From Streptomyces abikoensis (GTDB lineage Bacteria; Actinomycetota; Actinomycetes; Streptomycetales; Streptomycetaceae): a DNA stretch of 64,000 bases. This document shows, piece after piece, positions 29,412-37,636 of this stretch. The notes beneath the pieces were generated by a model, which was given only the letters and a program-made list of their open reading frames with translations, had not been told where the DNA came from and searched no databases. Every line of letters begins with the position of its first letter. Positions within the stretch are counted from its first letter, which is position 1. The stretch spans positions 1 to 64,000 of the forward strand of contig NZ_BMRT01000003.1 of assembly GCF_014648775.1 (NCBI RefSeq). Reading direction: 5' to 3'. Both the position numbers and the translations under genes were made by a program.

Positions 29412-29470
29412 CGGGACAGCGGAGGGCCCCGGGCACGAGGTACGTGCCCGGGGCCCTCCGCTGTCCCGTG
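29412..29470. terminator. Bidirectional terminator with a 26-bp perfect stem
   Basis: Bases 29412-29437 are the exact reverse complement of 29445-29470, around the 7-nt loop GAGGTAC. It sits between the convergent ParA-like gene and ribF. No T-tract flanks it. Confidence 0.85.
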
Positions 29471-29476
29471 TCCCGG

Positions 29477-30442
29477 CTAGCCCGCGACGACCGCGGCCTC
29501 GTGCGCGGCGACCAGGTCGCGCGCCTGCTTCACGTCCTCGGCCATGCGGTCCAGCAGCGCGTCGATGGACGCGAACTTCTCCATGCCGCGCAGATACGCG
29601 AGGAAGTCCACGGCCGCGTGCATCCCGTACAGGTCGAGGCCGACGCGGTCGATGGCGTAGGCCTCGACCGTCCGCTCGGTCGCGTCGAACTGCACGTTCG
29701 TGCCGACCGAGATGGCGGCGGGCATGGCCTCGCCCTCGACGGTCAGCCAGCCCGCGTACACGCCGTCGGCCGGGATCGCGGTGTGCGGCAGCGTCTCCAC
29801 GTTGGCCGTGGGGAAGCCGAGCTCGCGGCCGCGCTGGGCACCGCGCACGACGACGCCCTCCACACGGTGCGGCCGGCCGAGGATCTCCATGGCGCCCGCC
29901 ACGTCGCCCTCGGCGACCAGGCGCCGGGTCAGCGTCGAGGAGAACGGCAGCCCGCCTCCCGCCTCGCCCGAGACGTGGAGGTCGATGACCTCGACGTCGA
30001 AGTCGTAGGTGCCGCCGAGCTCCTGGAGGAAGTCGACGTTGCCCGCCGCCCGGTGGCCGAAGCGGAAGTTGGGGCCCTCGACGACGAGCTTGGCGTGCAG
30101 CTTGTCGACCAGCACCTTGACCACGAACTCGGCGGGCGACAGCTTCGAGAACTCCGCCGTGAACGGCAGGACCAGCACCGCGTCCACGCCCAGCTCGGCG
30201 ATCAGCTCCGCGCGCCGGTGGTGGGGCGCCAGCAGCGGCGGGTGGCTGCCGGGGCGCACGACCTCGCTGGGGTGCGGGTCGAAGGTGACCACGACCGAGG
30301 GAACGCCCAGCGCCCTCGCCCGCTCCACCGCACGACCGATGATCAACTGGTGCCCGCGGTGCACGCCGTCGTACGAGCCGATGGTGACGACGCTGCGCCC
30401 CCAGTCCTGGGGGATGTCCTCCAAGCCACGCCAGCGCTGCAC
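29477..30442 (-). CDS. ribF: Bifunctional riboflavin kinase / FAD synthetase
   Basis: Makes FMN and then FAD. The 321-residue protein has an N-terminal nucleotidyltransferase domain with GSYDGVHRGH (residues 22-31) and a C-terminal flavokinase domain with FPTAN (210-214). GTG at 30442 has GAGGAG upstream and gives the conserved start VQRWRGLEDIP; the longer reading to 30529 is not conserved-looking. It ends the rimP-nusA-infB-truB array and lies 52 bp below the giant trypsin/NACHT-like gene. No FMN riboswitch is visible upstream. Confidence 0.95.
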   Translation of the reverse strand: MQRWRGLEDIPQDWGRSVVTIGSYDGVHRGHQLIIGRAVERARALGVPSVVVTFDPHPSEVVRPGSHPPLLAPHHRRAELIAELGVDAVLVLPFTAEFSKLSPAEFVVKVLVDKLHAKLVVEGPNFRFGHRAAGNVDFLQELGGTYDFDVEVIDLHVSGEAGGGLPFSSTLTRRLVAEGDVAGAMEILGRPHRVEGVVVRGAQRGRELGFPTANVETLPHTAIPADGVYAGWLTVEGEAMPAAISVGTNVQFDATERTVEAYAIDRVGLDLYGMHAAVDFLAYLRGMEKFASIDALLDRMAEDVKQARDLVAAHEAAVVAG

Positions 30443-30494
30443 TGTCCCCGCTCCTCGCCCGAACCCGAACCTTTGTCTGTCTGATGACGCAGGT

Positions 30495-33400
30495 CTAAGA
30501 GTGCCATGCCGGTTGGCGGCGTCCCGCATCGGCCGGTGCGGTGCCGGTCACGTCGGCTGGGTGCGTGGGATCCGACGCGCCCCCCTGACCCCCTCCACCC
30601 CCCTTCTCACGCCCCGCGGTCAGGCGGATACGGGCGCTCGGGCCCACGACCACGGCCCATTGGGCCGGCGCGGATTTCAGCCAACCGCGAACCTGGGCGC
30701 CGAAGACCGGGATCTCCCGGGCGAGCTGGGTCAGTCTCCGGTCGAAGCAGGCGGCGCCCTCGGGCGTGCGGGCCATCAGCAGGCCGGTGCGGTGCACGAG
30801 GTCGCGCGTGCGGGCCTCGGTGCGCTCGGCCGCGCCCGCGGCCACCGCGCGCAGCAGGGTGTCGAGGACGGTCGCGTCGCGCTCGTACGGCCCGTACTCC
30901 TCGCGCTCCATCAGCACCTCCAGCAGCTCCTGGCGCAGCGGGCGCGACACGGGCGTGCCGGGGTCGGCGAGCACGGGCGCGAGGGCGCGGCGCACCTGGG
31001 GCGTCCCGGTGCGCAGCAGGTCCACGACGAGCGGGAAGAGCACGGAACGGGTGGCGGGGCCGCACTCCAGGCGGCGGTCGACGAATTCGGCGGCGTTGGC
31101 CGCGCCCTCGGGGCGGTGGTCGACGTGCTCGCGCACCAGCGTGGTGATCCGGCGGGCCAGGGTGGCGGGGGCGGAGATCCCGGCGAGGGTGCGCAGCACG
31201 GCCGCGGGCCGCTCCCCCGGCTCGTAGAGGCGTGCCCGGAAGACGTCGAGCACCTGGTCGGGATGGGTGTCGAGGGCGGGGGCGAGCAGGTCGGGCGGGA
31301 GGTCGGGGTCGCCCGTGGCGAAGGCCGCGAGGGCCTGCGGGAGGTGCTTGGCGCGGGTGTCGGGGTCGCGGACGAGCAGGGCGAGCGCGGTGCCGTGGAG
31401 GGTGCCCTCGTCGGGCCGCTCCAGGAGGGCGAGCGCGGCGTAGCGCAGCAGCTGCCGGTCGGCGGGCGTGACGACGTGCGGGGCGGTGCGCAGCGCGTAC
31501 GCGGCGGCGGCGACGTGGCGTTCGACGCGGTCGTCGTGGGCCCAGCGGTCGACGGCTCGGCACAGCGCGGACGGCTCGTCCTCGGCCAGGGCGGCCAGCA
31601 GTTCGTCGGCCCGGGGGTGGGCGGCCTCCACCAGTGCCTCGGTCAGGTCGTCCACGGCCCGGCGGCGGTGGGTGTGGAGGAGGGCCTGGGCGGCGGTGGC
31701 GACGGTGAGGCGGACCCTGGCCCCGGCGGGGGTGATCTGCAGGGGGCGCTCGTCGGCGAACCAGCGGCACAGCAGGGGCTGCGCGGCGCAGGGGTCGGCG
31801 GTGAAGAGGGTGACGACGGCGGTCAGGAACCGGTCGGCGAGCGCCGCGTGGGCGTCGCCGCCGGACGCGCGCCGCCGGGCGGGCGGAGCGGCGCCCGCGC
31901 CGTCGCCCTGCCGGACGGGCTCCTCCGGCTCCGTCCTCGCCTCGGGGGCGACGGGTTCGGCCGTCTCGACCATCTCGGCCGTCTCGACGGGCCCGTCGGG
32001 GCCGTCGGGCTCCTGCGCGTCGGCGGAGCGGGTCCGGGCCCACGCGTCGGACCATCCCTCGCTGTACGGCACCCCGGGCTCATGGGGTTCATGGGGCTGA
32101 TGGGGTTCGACGGACTCCGGGCGGGCGGAGGTGAAGGAGATGACGCGCTCGTCCTCCGGGACGACCTTCCGGGGTCGCCCCAGCACCGGGGGGCGCCCGG
32201 CGCCGTTCCGCGCCTCCCCCGCGCCCCTCCCCTGCCCGGGGACGTGTCCGGCCCCACCACCCCAGGGGGCGCGCGCGGTGGCGCCCGCGCCCTGCGCCGC
32301 GCCGCCACGGGCCCGGGCGCCGCCGGAGGCGCGGTCTCCCCGCCCGTCGGCCCAGTCGGACGCCTCCGGCTCGCCCCCGCCGCTCCCCGCGGCGTGCCAC
32401 GCCGCACCGGCACAGGCCGCCGCCGGCCCCCCGCCCCGGCTTCCGGAACGGGACGCCGCCCCGGCGCCCCGGGGCGCTCCCGCCTCTTCGGCGGCCCGAG
32501 CCGCGGCGGCCCGAGCCGCGTCCGCGCCGCCGCGGTCGGCGGCACCGGCCGCCGTCGCGCCGACCCCTGTCCCGGACGCCCCACGAGCCTCGCCCGACTC
32601 ACCGAGCCCGGCCCCGGCCCCGGTGGCCGCTCCGGCGTGCCCGGCACCACGGCCCCTGCCCGACGCCGCCGGGCCCCCCTGCCCGGGGACCCGCCGGGCC
32701 CCGTCGGCGCTGCCCGTCCCCCCGGGGGACCCGCTCCACGCGCCACCGGCCCCATGGGGCCCGTTCGCACCCTCCCGCTGTGCACCGGACCCGGGAGCGG
32801 CGGCGCGCGCCCCCGCGCCCCCCGCTCCGGCCCGCGCCTCACCACGCCCGTGCCCGCGCCCGCCGGAAGCGCGCGCCCCCTCCGCGTCCCCGCGCGACTG
32901 CGTCGGCACCGACGCCCGCGCCGGCCCGGCCGCCTGATCGTCCCCCGACCCGGCCGCCGAACCGGCCCCCGACCCGGCCGCCGATCCATCCGCCGAGCCG
33001 GCCGTCAAACCCTCCGCCGACGGAGAAGCCGACAACGCCGCCGCCTCCTGGGTCGCTCCCGGAGGCGGCCCGTCGGCCGGGATCAGGACGCGGAGGAGCT
33101 CCAGGCGGTCGGCCAGGCCGAGCGGCAGCCGGAGCCAGAACCAGGGGCCGAACTCCGCGAGGCCGCCCAGCGTGCGTCCGGCCTCGCTGTCGAAACCGCC
33201 GACGGCCAGGGAACGGGCCGTGACGCGCTCGGCGAGGAGGCGGAGCACGCCCAGGTACGGCGTGGCGTCGGGGACGCGCAGCAGGGTCTCGCCGAGGAGG
33301 TGGGCGGCCCACCAGGCGGGATCGCCGAGGCGGCGCCCGGCGCCCTCCTCCTTGGCCTCGGCCTCCGCCGCCCGCTGCCCGAGGGTCTCGATGGCGTGGA

Positions 33401-35537
33401 CGAGGGCGCTGAGGCGGCGGGAGAGCTCCGTCGGGCCCGAGCGCCGGGCGAGCAGGAGCATGGCCGCCAGGACGGGCCCGATCCGGTGGCGCGGGACCGG
33501 CAGCGGGCGCGGCGGCTCGGCCGGGCCCCCGCCGCGTTTGCGGCGGCCCTTCGCGCCGCCCCGGGCGGCGCCGGAGCCGGGCGGCGGCGGCACGTGGCCG
33601 CCCGGCGTGGGCAGCGGGCCCTTGCCGCCCGAGCGGGAGGGCAGCCGCACGGCGGCCTCGGCGGGCGGGCCCGCCGGCTCGTACCAGCGGTGGACCAGCG
33701 CGTAGAGCGCGGCGTCGAGGTCCAGGTGGGAGCCCTGCACCCAGTCGGCGAACTCCTCGTGGGCGAAGCGGTAGCCGGAGCCGGCCGGGACGAGCAGGCC
33801 CTCCGTGAGGACGGCGGAGGCCCAGCCCGTGCGCCAGGGGAACAGCTCCTCGAACGCCTCCCGTTCCAGCTCCCCCTGCCCCGGGCCGAGGCAGCGCCGG
33901 GCGGCCTCGTGGACCTGCCCGGCCACCCTGGCCGCGAGGCGGCGGACGGCGGGTCCACGCAGCGGCGGGCGGCGGGACGCGGCGAGGCGCACGGCGATGC
34001 GCAGGCAGATCAGGTCCAGATAGGCGGAGAACACGCCCCACCGGTCGGGGGCGGCCTCCCCCGTGCCGCCGGCGCCGACCGTCCCGTCGGGCAGCGCCGC
34101 GCGGACCTCGGCGAGCAGTCGCAGGGCGAGGGGGTGGGCGGCGTCGGCGGGGTCGACGGCGCCCGGCGGGATGCCGTAGGACGCGCGGACCTCGGCGGCC
34201 TGCGCGGGGGTGAGCCCGGGCAGCCGGGAGCAGGGCGGCAGGGCCCGGGGGCCCGACGGCGGGGGCAGGGCGCAGGGGCCGCCGCCCGGGCGGTGGAGGA
34301 CGCCGGACGGGAAGAGGGCGCCGGCGGTCTCCCAGTGCTCGGGGCGGCAGGCCACGATCAGCCGGGAGGAGGTCTCCTCCAGCCAGCGGACCGTCGCGGT
34401 GGTCCAGGCGGGCAGGGCGTGGGCGAGGACGGGCGGCATCTCCTCGGGCCCGTCCAGGAGGACGAGCAGGGGGTGCCCGACCCGGCGGGCGAGCCCGGCG
34501 ACGGCCTCGGGCGTGGCGGCGGTGGTGTCCCCGATGGTGCCGGCGGGGCCCGCCGAGGCGGTGACGATGCGCCCGGCGGCCTTGAGAGCCCGGGCGATCG
34601 CGTCCCGGAGGCTCTCGTCGCCCACGCGCAGGTCCGCGCCGCGCAGCCAGAGGGTGGGCGCGGGCTGGGCGCCGCGCGCCCGGCGGCCGGCGAGCGCGCC
34701 GAGCTCGGTGGTCCGGCCCGTGCCGGGGTCGCCCACGAGGCCGAGCACCAGGGCGTGGCTCTCCGCGCCGGGCTCGCCGTCCAGGAAGCGGGCGAACTCC
34801 CGCTCGGTCTCCGGGCGCTCCACGGGGTCGCGCCAGACGCGGGGGGTGACGACCGAGCCCAGGGCGGTGGCGGTGAGCTGGAGGGCGCCGGCCAGGTTGA
34901 GGTCGGGGCCGAAGGCGGGGACGGTGGCGGAGTTGCGGTCGAGGAGCTCCGCGAGCGCCCCGCCCGGGCAGGACGCCGCGGCGGCCCGCAGCGGGATGGC
35001 GAATCCGGCGGCCCGGCGGTCGGCCTGGAGCGCGGTACCGAGGACGGCGACGACCGCCCCCGTGCGGGCGTCGAAGACGGGCCCTCCGGTGGCCTCCTCG
35101 CCGAGCCGCAGCCCGGAGCGGCCGGACAGGGACAGCTCCAGCGCGGCGCCGAGGAGGTGGAAGCGGTCGGTGGCGGTGTAGGTGACCGGGACGTCGCCGA
35201 TGATCCGCGCGTCGTGCCAGCGCCCGGCGCGCAGCCGGACGTCCTTGCCGCCCTCGAAGCTCACGGCCGCGGCGACCGGCAGCGGGGGGACGCACAGGCC
35301 CTCGGTGCGCACGAGCGCCAGGTCGTACTCGGGCAGCGGCGTGACGTTCTCCGCGCCGACGACGCAGGTCAGATCGCCCGAGGCGTGGAGCACCAGCCGG
35401 GCCAGGCCGTCGACGGCCTCATGGCTGGTGATCAGGGTGCCGCGGTCGTCGGCGAGGAATCCCGTGCCGCGTTCGCGCCCCGCGAGGTCGCGAATGCGTA
35501 CGAGCGAATCCTCGGCATCGGTCCGCCGACCGTTCAT
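30495..35537 (-). CDS. Giant trypsin-like / NACHT-like STAND protein with helical-repeat C-terminus
   Basis: 1,680 residues, no membrane segment. Residues 1-190 form a trypsin-like domain: His39 (ITSHEA), Asp72 (EYDLALVR) and a GGPVFDARTG strand, but the nucleophile position is Thr150 (EEATGGP) instead of Ser. Residues 235-480 look like a NACHT/STAND NTPase: P-loop GDPGTGRTT (269-277, Arg275 for the usual Lys), Walker B LLVLLDGPEE (357-366) and LIVACRPEHW. A winged-helix-like part follows (YRFAHEEFADWVQG). Then come an Ala/Gly-rich linker of about 400 residues (about 826-1230) and HEAT-like helices. ATG at 35537 has GGGGAGG upstream. A signalling or defence-type switch is inferred. Confidence 0.85.
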   Translation of the reverse strand: MNGRRTDAEDSLVRIRDLAGRERGTGFLADDRGTLITSHEAVDGLARLVLHASGDLTCVVGAENVTPLPEYDLALVRTEGLCVPPLPVAAAVSFEGGKDVRLRAGRWHDARIIGDVPVTYTATDRFHLLGAALELSLSGRSGLRLGEEATGGPVFDARTGAVVAVLGTALQADRRAAGFAIPLRAAAASCPGGALAELLDRNSATVPAFGPDLNLAGALQLTATALGSVVTPRVWRDPVERPETEREFARFLDGEPGAESHALVLGLVGDPGTGRTTELGALAGRRARGAQPAPTLWLRGADLRVGDESLRDAIARALKAAGRIVTASAGPAGTIGDTTAATPEAVAGLARRVGHPLLVLLDGPEEMPPVLAHALPAWTTATVRWLEETSSRLIVACRPEHWETAGALFPSGVLHRPGGGPCALPPPSGPRALPPCSRLPGLTPAQAAEVRASYGIPPGAVDPADAAHPLALRLLAEVRAALPDGTVGAGGTGEAAPDRWGVFSAYLDLICLRIAVRLAASRRPPLRGPAVRRLAARVAGQVHEAARRCLGPGQGELEREAFEELFPWRTGWASAVLTEGLLVPAGSGYRFAHEEFADWVQGSHLDLDAALYALVHRWYEPAGPPAEAAVRLPSRSGGKGPLPTPGGHVPPPPGSGAARGGAKGRRKRGGGPAEPPRPLPVPRHRIGPVLAAMLLLARRSGPTELSRRLSALVHAIETLGQRAAEAEAKEEGAGRRLGDPAWWAAHLLGETLLRVPDATPYLGVLRLLAERVTARSLAVGGFDSEAGRTLGGLAEFGPWFWLRLPLGLADRLELLRVLIPADGPPPGATQEAAALSASPSAEGLTAGSADGSAAGSGAGSAAGSGDDQAAGPARASVPTQSRGDAEGARASGGRGHGRGEARAGAGGAGARAAAPGSGAQREGANGPHGAGGAWSGSPGGTGSADGARRVPGQGGPAASGRGRGAGHAGAATGAGAGLGESGEARGASGTGVGATAAGAADRGGADAARAAAARAAEEAGAPRGAGAASRSGSRGGGPAAACAGAAWHAAGSGGGEPEASDWADGRGDRASGGARARGGAAQGAGATARAPWGGGAGHVPGQGRGAGEARNGAGRPPVLGRPRKVVPEDERVISFTSARPESVEPHQPHEPHEPGVPYSEGWSDAWARTRSADAQEPDGPDGPVETAEMVETAEPVAPEARTEPEEPVRQGDGAGAAPPARRRASGGDAHAALADRFLTAVVTLFTADPCAAQPLLCRWFADERPLQITPAGARVRLTVATAAQALLHTHRRRAVDDLTEALVEAAHPRADELLAALAEDEPSALCRAVDRWAHDDRVERHVAAAAYALRTAPHVVTPADRQLLRYAALALLERPDEGTLHGTALALLVRDPDTRAKHLPQALAAFATGDPDLPPDLLAPALDTHPDQVLDVFRARLYEPGERPAAVLRTLAGISAPATLARRITTLVREHVDHRPEGAANAAEFVDRRLECGPATRSVLFPLVVDLLRTGTPQVRRALAPVLADPGTPVSRPLRQELLEVLMEREEYGPYERDATVLDTLLRAVAAGAAERTEARTRDLVHRTGLLMARTPEGAACFDRRLTQLAREIPVFGAQVRGWLKSAPAQWAVVVGPSARIRLTAGREKGGGGGQGGASDPTHPADVTGTAPADAGRRQPAWHS

Positions 35538-35712
35538 CTCCGTCGAACCTCCCCGGCGTGCTTGGTCCTCACGACGGTAGGCAGCGGATGATCGGCGAAA
35601 CCAGATCACATCCTGAACGCGCCCCCTTCCACCCCCCTGGTTCACTCCGAGCGCCTGCCCGTTGGGGTGAATCACCCGTCTCGGATGGATAGAGACCAGT
35701 GGGAGGGGGATC

Positions 35713-35755
35713 GTGGGGCGGGGAAGGCGTCGGAACGACGCGCTCCCCGCCCCAC
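35713..35755 (-). terminator. Terminator after truB
   Basis: A 12-bp perfect stem (35713-35724 with 35744-35755) plus a 5-bp inner stem, just past the truB stop. It separates truB from the giant gene's promoter. Confidence 0.7.
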
Positions 35756-35780
35756 GGTGGTGTCCGTGGGGACGGGCCCG

Positions 35781-36683
35781 CTAGGCGAAGACCGCCAGGC
35801 TCTTGGCCCGGCCGCCCTGGTTCTCCACGAGCACGAGGAAGCGGCCGTCCGGTCCGAAGACCGCGATCGGGCCGGTGGTGTCGAACAGCGGCACCTTGAT
35901 CCGGACGCCGTTGCCCAGCAGCCGGGCCTGCTCCTCGTTCACGTCCCAGCGCTGGAAGGCGGCGGACGCGGCCTCGGCGACGGGCATCACGGTCAGCTCC
36001 TCCTGGAGCTGATCGAGCGTGCGGGCGTCGCCGATCCCGTAGGGGCCGACGCGGGTGCGCCGCAGTGCCGTGAGGTGGCCGCCGACGCCCGTGTCGGCGC
36101 CCAGGTCACGGGCGAGCGCCCGGACGTAGGTGCCGGAGGAGCAGACGACGGACACCAGCAGGTCCTGCACCGGGGTGCCGTCCTCCGCCTGCGCCGGGAT
36201 CACGGCGTGGAGGGTGAACGACGAGACGGTCACCGGCCGGGCGGGGATCTCGAAGTCCTCGCCCTCGCGCGCCCGCTTGTACGAGCGCACGCCGTCTATC
36301 TTGATCGCGCTGACCTTGGACGGGACCTGCATGATCGCGCCGGTGAGCTTGGCGATGCCCGCGTCGATGGCCTCCCGGGTGACCCCGGAGGCGTCGGTGG
36401 TGGAGGTGATCTCCCCCTCCGCGTCGTCGGTCACCGTGTTCTGCCCGAGGCGGATGGTGGCCACGTACTCCTTCTCGGTCAGCGCGAGGTGACCGAGGAG
36501 CTTGGTGGCCCGCTCGACGCCGAGGACGAGCACACCGGTCGCCATCGGGTCGAGCGTCCCCGCGTGGCCGACGCGCCGGGTGCGGGCGATGCCCCGCATC
36601 TTGGCGACGACGTCGTGCGAGGTGAAGCCGGCCGGCTTGTCGACGATGATCAAACCGTCCGGACCGCTGTACTTCTCCTTCAT
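35781..36683 (-). CDS. truB: tRNA pseudouridine(55) synthase
   Basis: Converts U55 to pseudouridine in the tRNA T-loop. The 300-residue protein contains the catalytic segment RVGHAGTLDPMATG with its Asp at about residue 45, the N-terminal GLIIVDKPAGFTSHDVV and a C-terminal PUA-like region. Its ATG overlaps the rbfA stop by one base (TGATG), which shows translational coupling. Standard position in the nusA-infB array. Confidence 0.97.
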   Translation of the reverse strand: MKEKYSGPDGLIIVDKPAGFTSHDVVAKMRGIARTRRVGHAGTLDPMATGVLVLGVERATKLLGHLALTEKEYVATIRLGQNTVTDDAEGEITSTTDASGVTREAIDAGIAKLTGAIMQVPSKVSAIKIDGVRSYKRAREGEDFEIPARPVTVSSFTLHAVIPAQAEDGTPVQDLLVSVVCSSGTYVRALARDLGADTGVGGHLTALRRTRVGPYGIGDARTLDQLQEELTVMPVAEAASAAFQRWDVNEEQARLLGNGVRIKVPLFDTTGPIAVFGPDGRFLVLVENQGGRAKSLAVFA

Positions 36684-37147
36684 CAGGCGCCGGCGCCCTT
36701 TTCGTCGGTCGTGTCCTCGTCGTCCTCGCCCGGCTTGCGGTACGGGTCCGCGTCACCGGCGTAGGTGGCGCCCGAGGACGCCTGGCGCACCTGGGCGTCC
36801 GAGGCACGGGCGCGGTCGAGGAGGTCCTCGATGGTCCGGGCGTTCTCGGGCAGGGCGTCCGCGACGAAGGTCAGCGTCGGCGTGAACTTGGTGCCCGCGG
36901 CCCGGCCGACCTCGGAGCGCAGGATGCCCTTGGCGCTCTCCAGTCCGGCCGCCGCGCTGGCACGCTCCTCGTCGTCGCCGTAGACCGTGTAGAAGACCGT
37001 AGCCTCCCGCAGGTCACCGGTGACCCGGGTGTCCGTGATGGTCACGTGCGAGCCGAGCCGCGGGTCCTTGATTCCGCGCTGCAGCTTCTGGGCGATGACC
37101 TCGCGGATGAGGTCCGCCAGCCTCTTCGCCCGCGCGTTGTCGGCCAC
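36683..37147 (-). CDS. rbfA: 30S ribosome-binding factor A
   Basis: A late 30S maturation and cold-shock factor. The 154-residue protein has a KH-like core (RLADLIREVIAQKLQRGIKDPRLG; split for length here) and an acidic, disordered C-terminal tail from about residue 120 (DADPYRKPGEDDED). GTG at 37147 follows GGAGACGG. It lies between ylxP and truB as in Bacillus and most actinobacteria. Confidence 0.96.
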   Translation of the reverse strand: MADNARAKRLADLIREVIAQKLQRGIKDPRLGSHVTITDTRVTGDLREATVFYTVYGDDEERASAAAGLESAKGILRSEVGRAAGTKFTPTLTFVADALPENARTIEDLLDRARASDAQVRQASSGATYAGDADPYRKPGEDDEDTTDEKGAGA

Positions 37148-37201
37148 TGGTCCGTCTCCTTCTCGTCTTCCTGCATTGTGCTCTCGGCGCCGCCGACGCG
37201 C

Positions 37202-37498
37202 TCAGTCGTCGTGCTCGCCGTGGAACCGCCGCCGTACCGACAGCAGCTCCACTTCGGGCCGTGCGGCGACCATGCGCTCGCAGCGGTCCAGTAGGTCCGT
37301 GAGGTGCCCCGGGTCCCCCGAGACCGCCGCCACACCGATGGTGGCCCTGCGGTGGAGGTCCTGGTCGCCGACCTCCGCCACGCTCACCGCGTACTTGCGG
37401 TGGAGCTCGGCGACGATCGGGCGGACGACGGAGCGCTTCTCCTTCAGCGACCGGACGTCACCGAGGAGGATGTCGAAGGACAGAGTCCCTACATACAT
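37202..37498 (-). CDS. ylxP: DUF503 / YlxP family protein
   Basis: A 98-residue protein beginning MYVGTLSFDILLGDVRSLKEKR, typical of DUF503. YlxP of Bacillus occupies the same place between infB and rbfA and has been tied to ribosome maturation. The region upstream of the ATG has no clear ribosome-binding site, and a 25-codon extension to 37573 is open. I keep the ATG because the family starts there. It is probably part of the infB transcription unit, though a hairpin precedes it. Confidence 0.88.
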   Translation of the reverse strand: MYVGTLSFDILLGDVRSLKEKRSVVRPIVAELHRKYAVSVAEVGDQDLHRRATIGVAAVSGDPGHLTDLLDRCERMVAARPEVELLSVRRRFHGEHDD

Positions 37499-37580
37499 GT
37501 GGTGCGGGTGAAGCCCACCCGGGAGGCGTGAGGTGTTCCCGTACACGGTGTACGGACTCTTCGAACCGTACACGCAACGG

Positions 37581-37621
37581 CCGGGGCCGATCGACGGATA
37601 TTCTCCGCCGACCGGCCCCGG
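37581..37621 (-). terminator. Hairpin after infB
   Basis: CCGGGGCCG (37581-37589) pairs with CGGCCCCGG (37613-37621). It lies about 16 bases after the infB stop and may attenuate transcription into ylxP-rbfA-truB. Confidence 0.6.
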
Positions 37622-37636
37622 TGGACGCTACTGCGA

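Noticed and set aside
32090-33050. A frameshift or gene split inside the giant gene
   Set aside because: The frame is open throughout and returns to a good helical-repeat domain; low complexity explains the odd composition.
30009-35591. A very long open frame on the plus strand opposite the giant trypsin/NACHT-like gene
   Set aside because: Its translation is arginine/proline/glycine noise without any domain, as expected for the antisense of a GC-rich gene; the minus strand has recognisable motifs and a ribosome-binding site.
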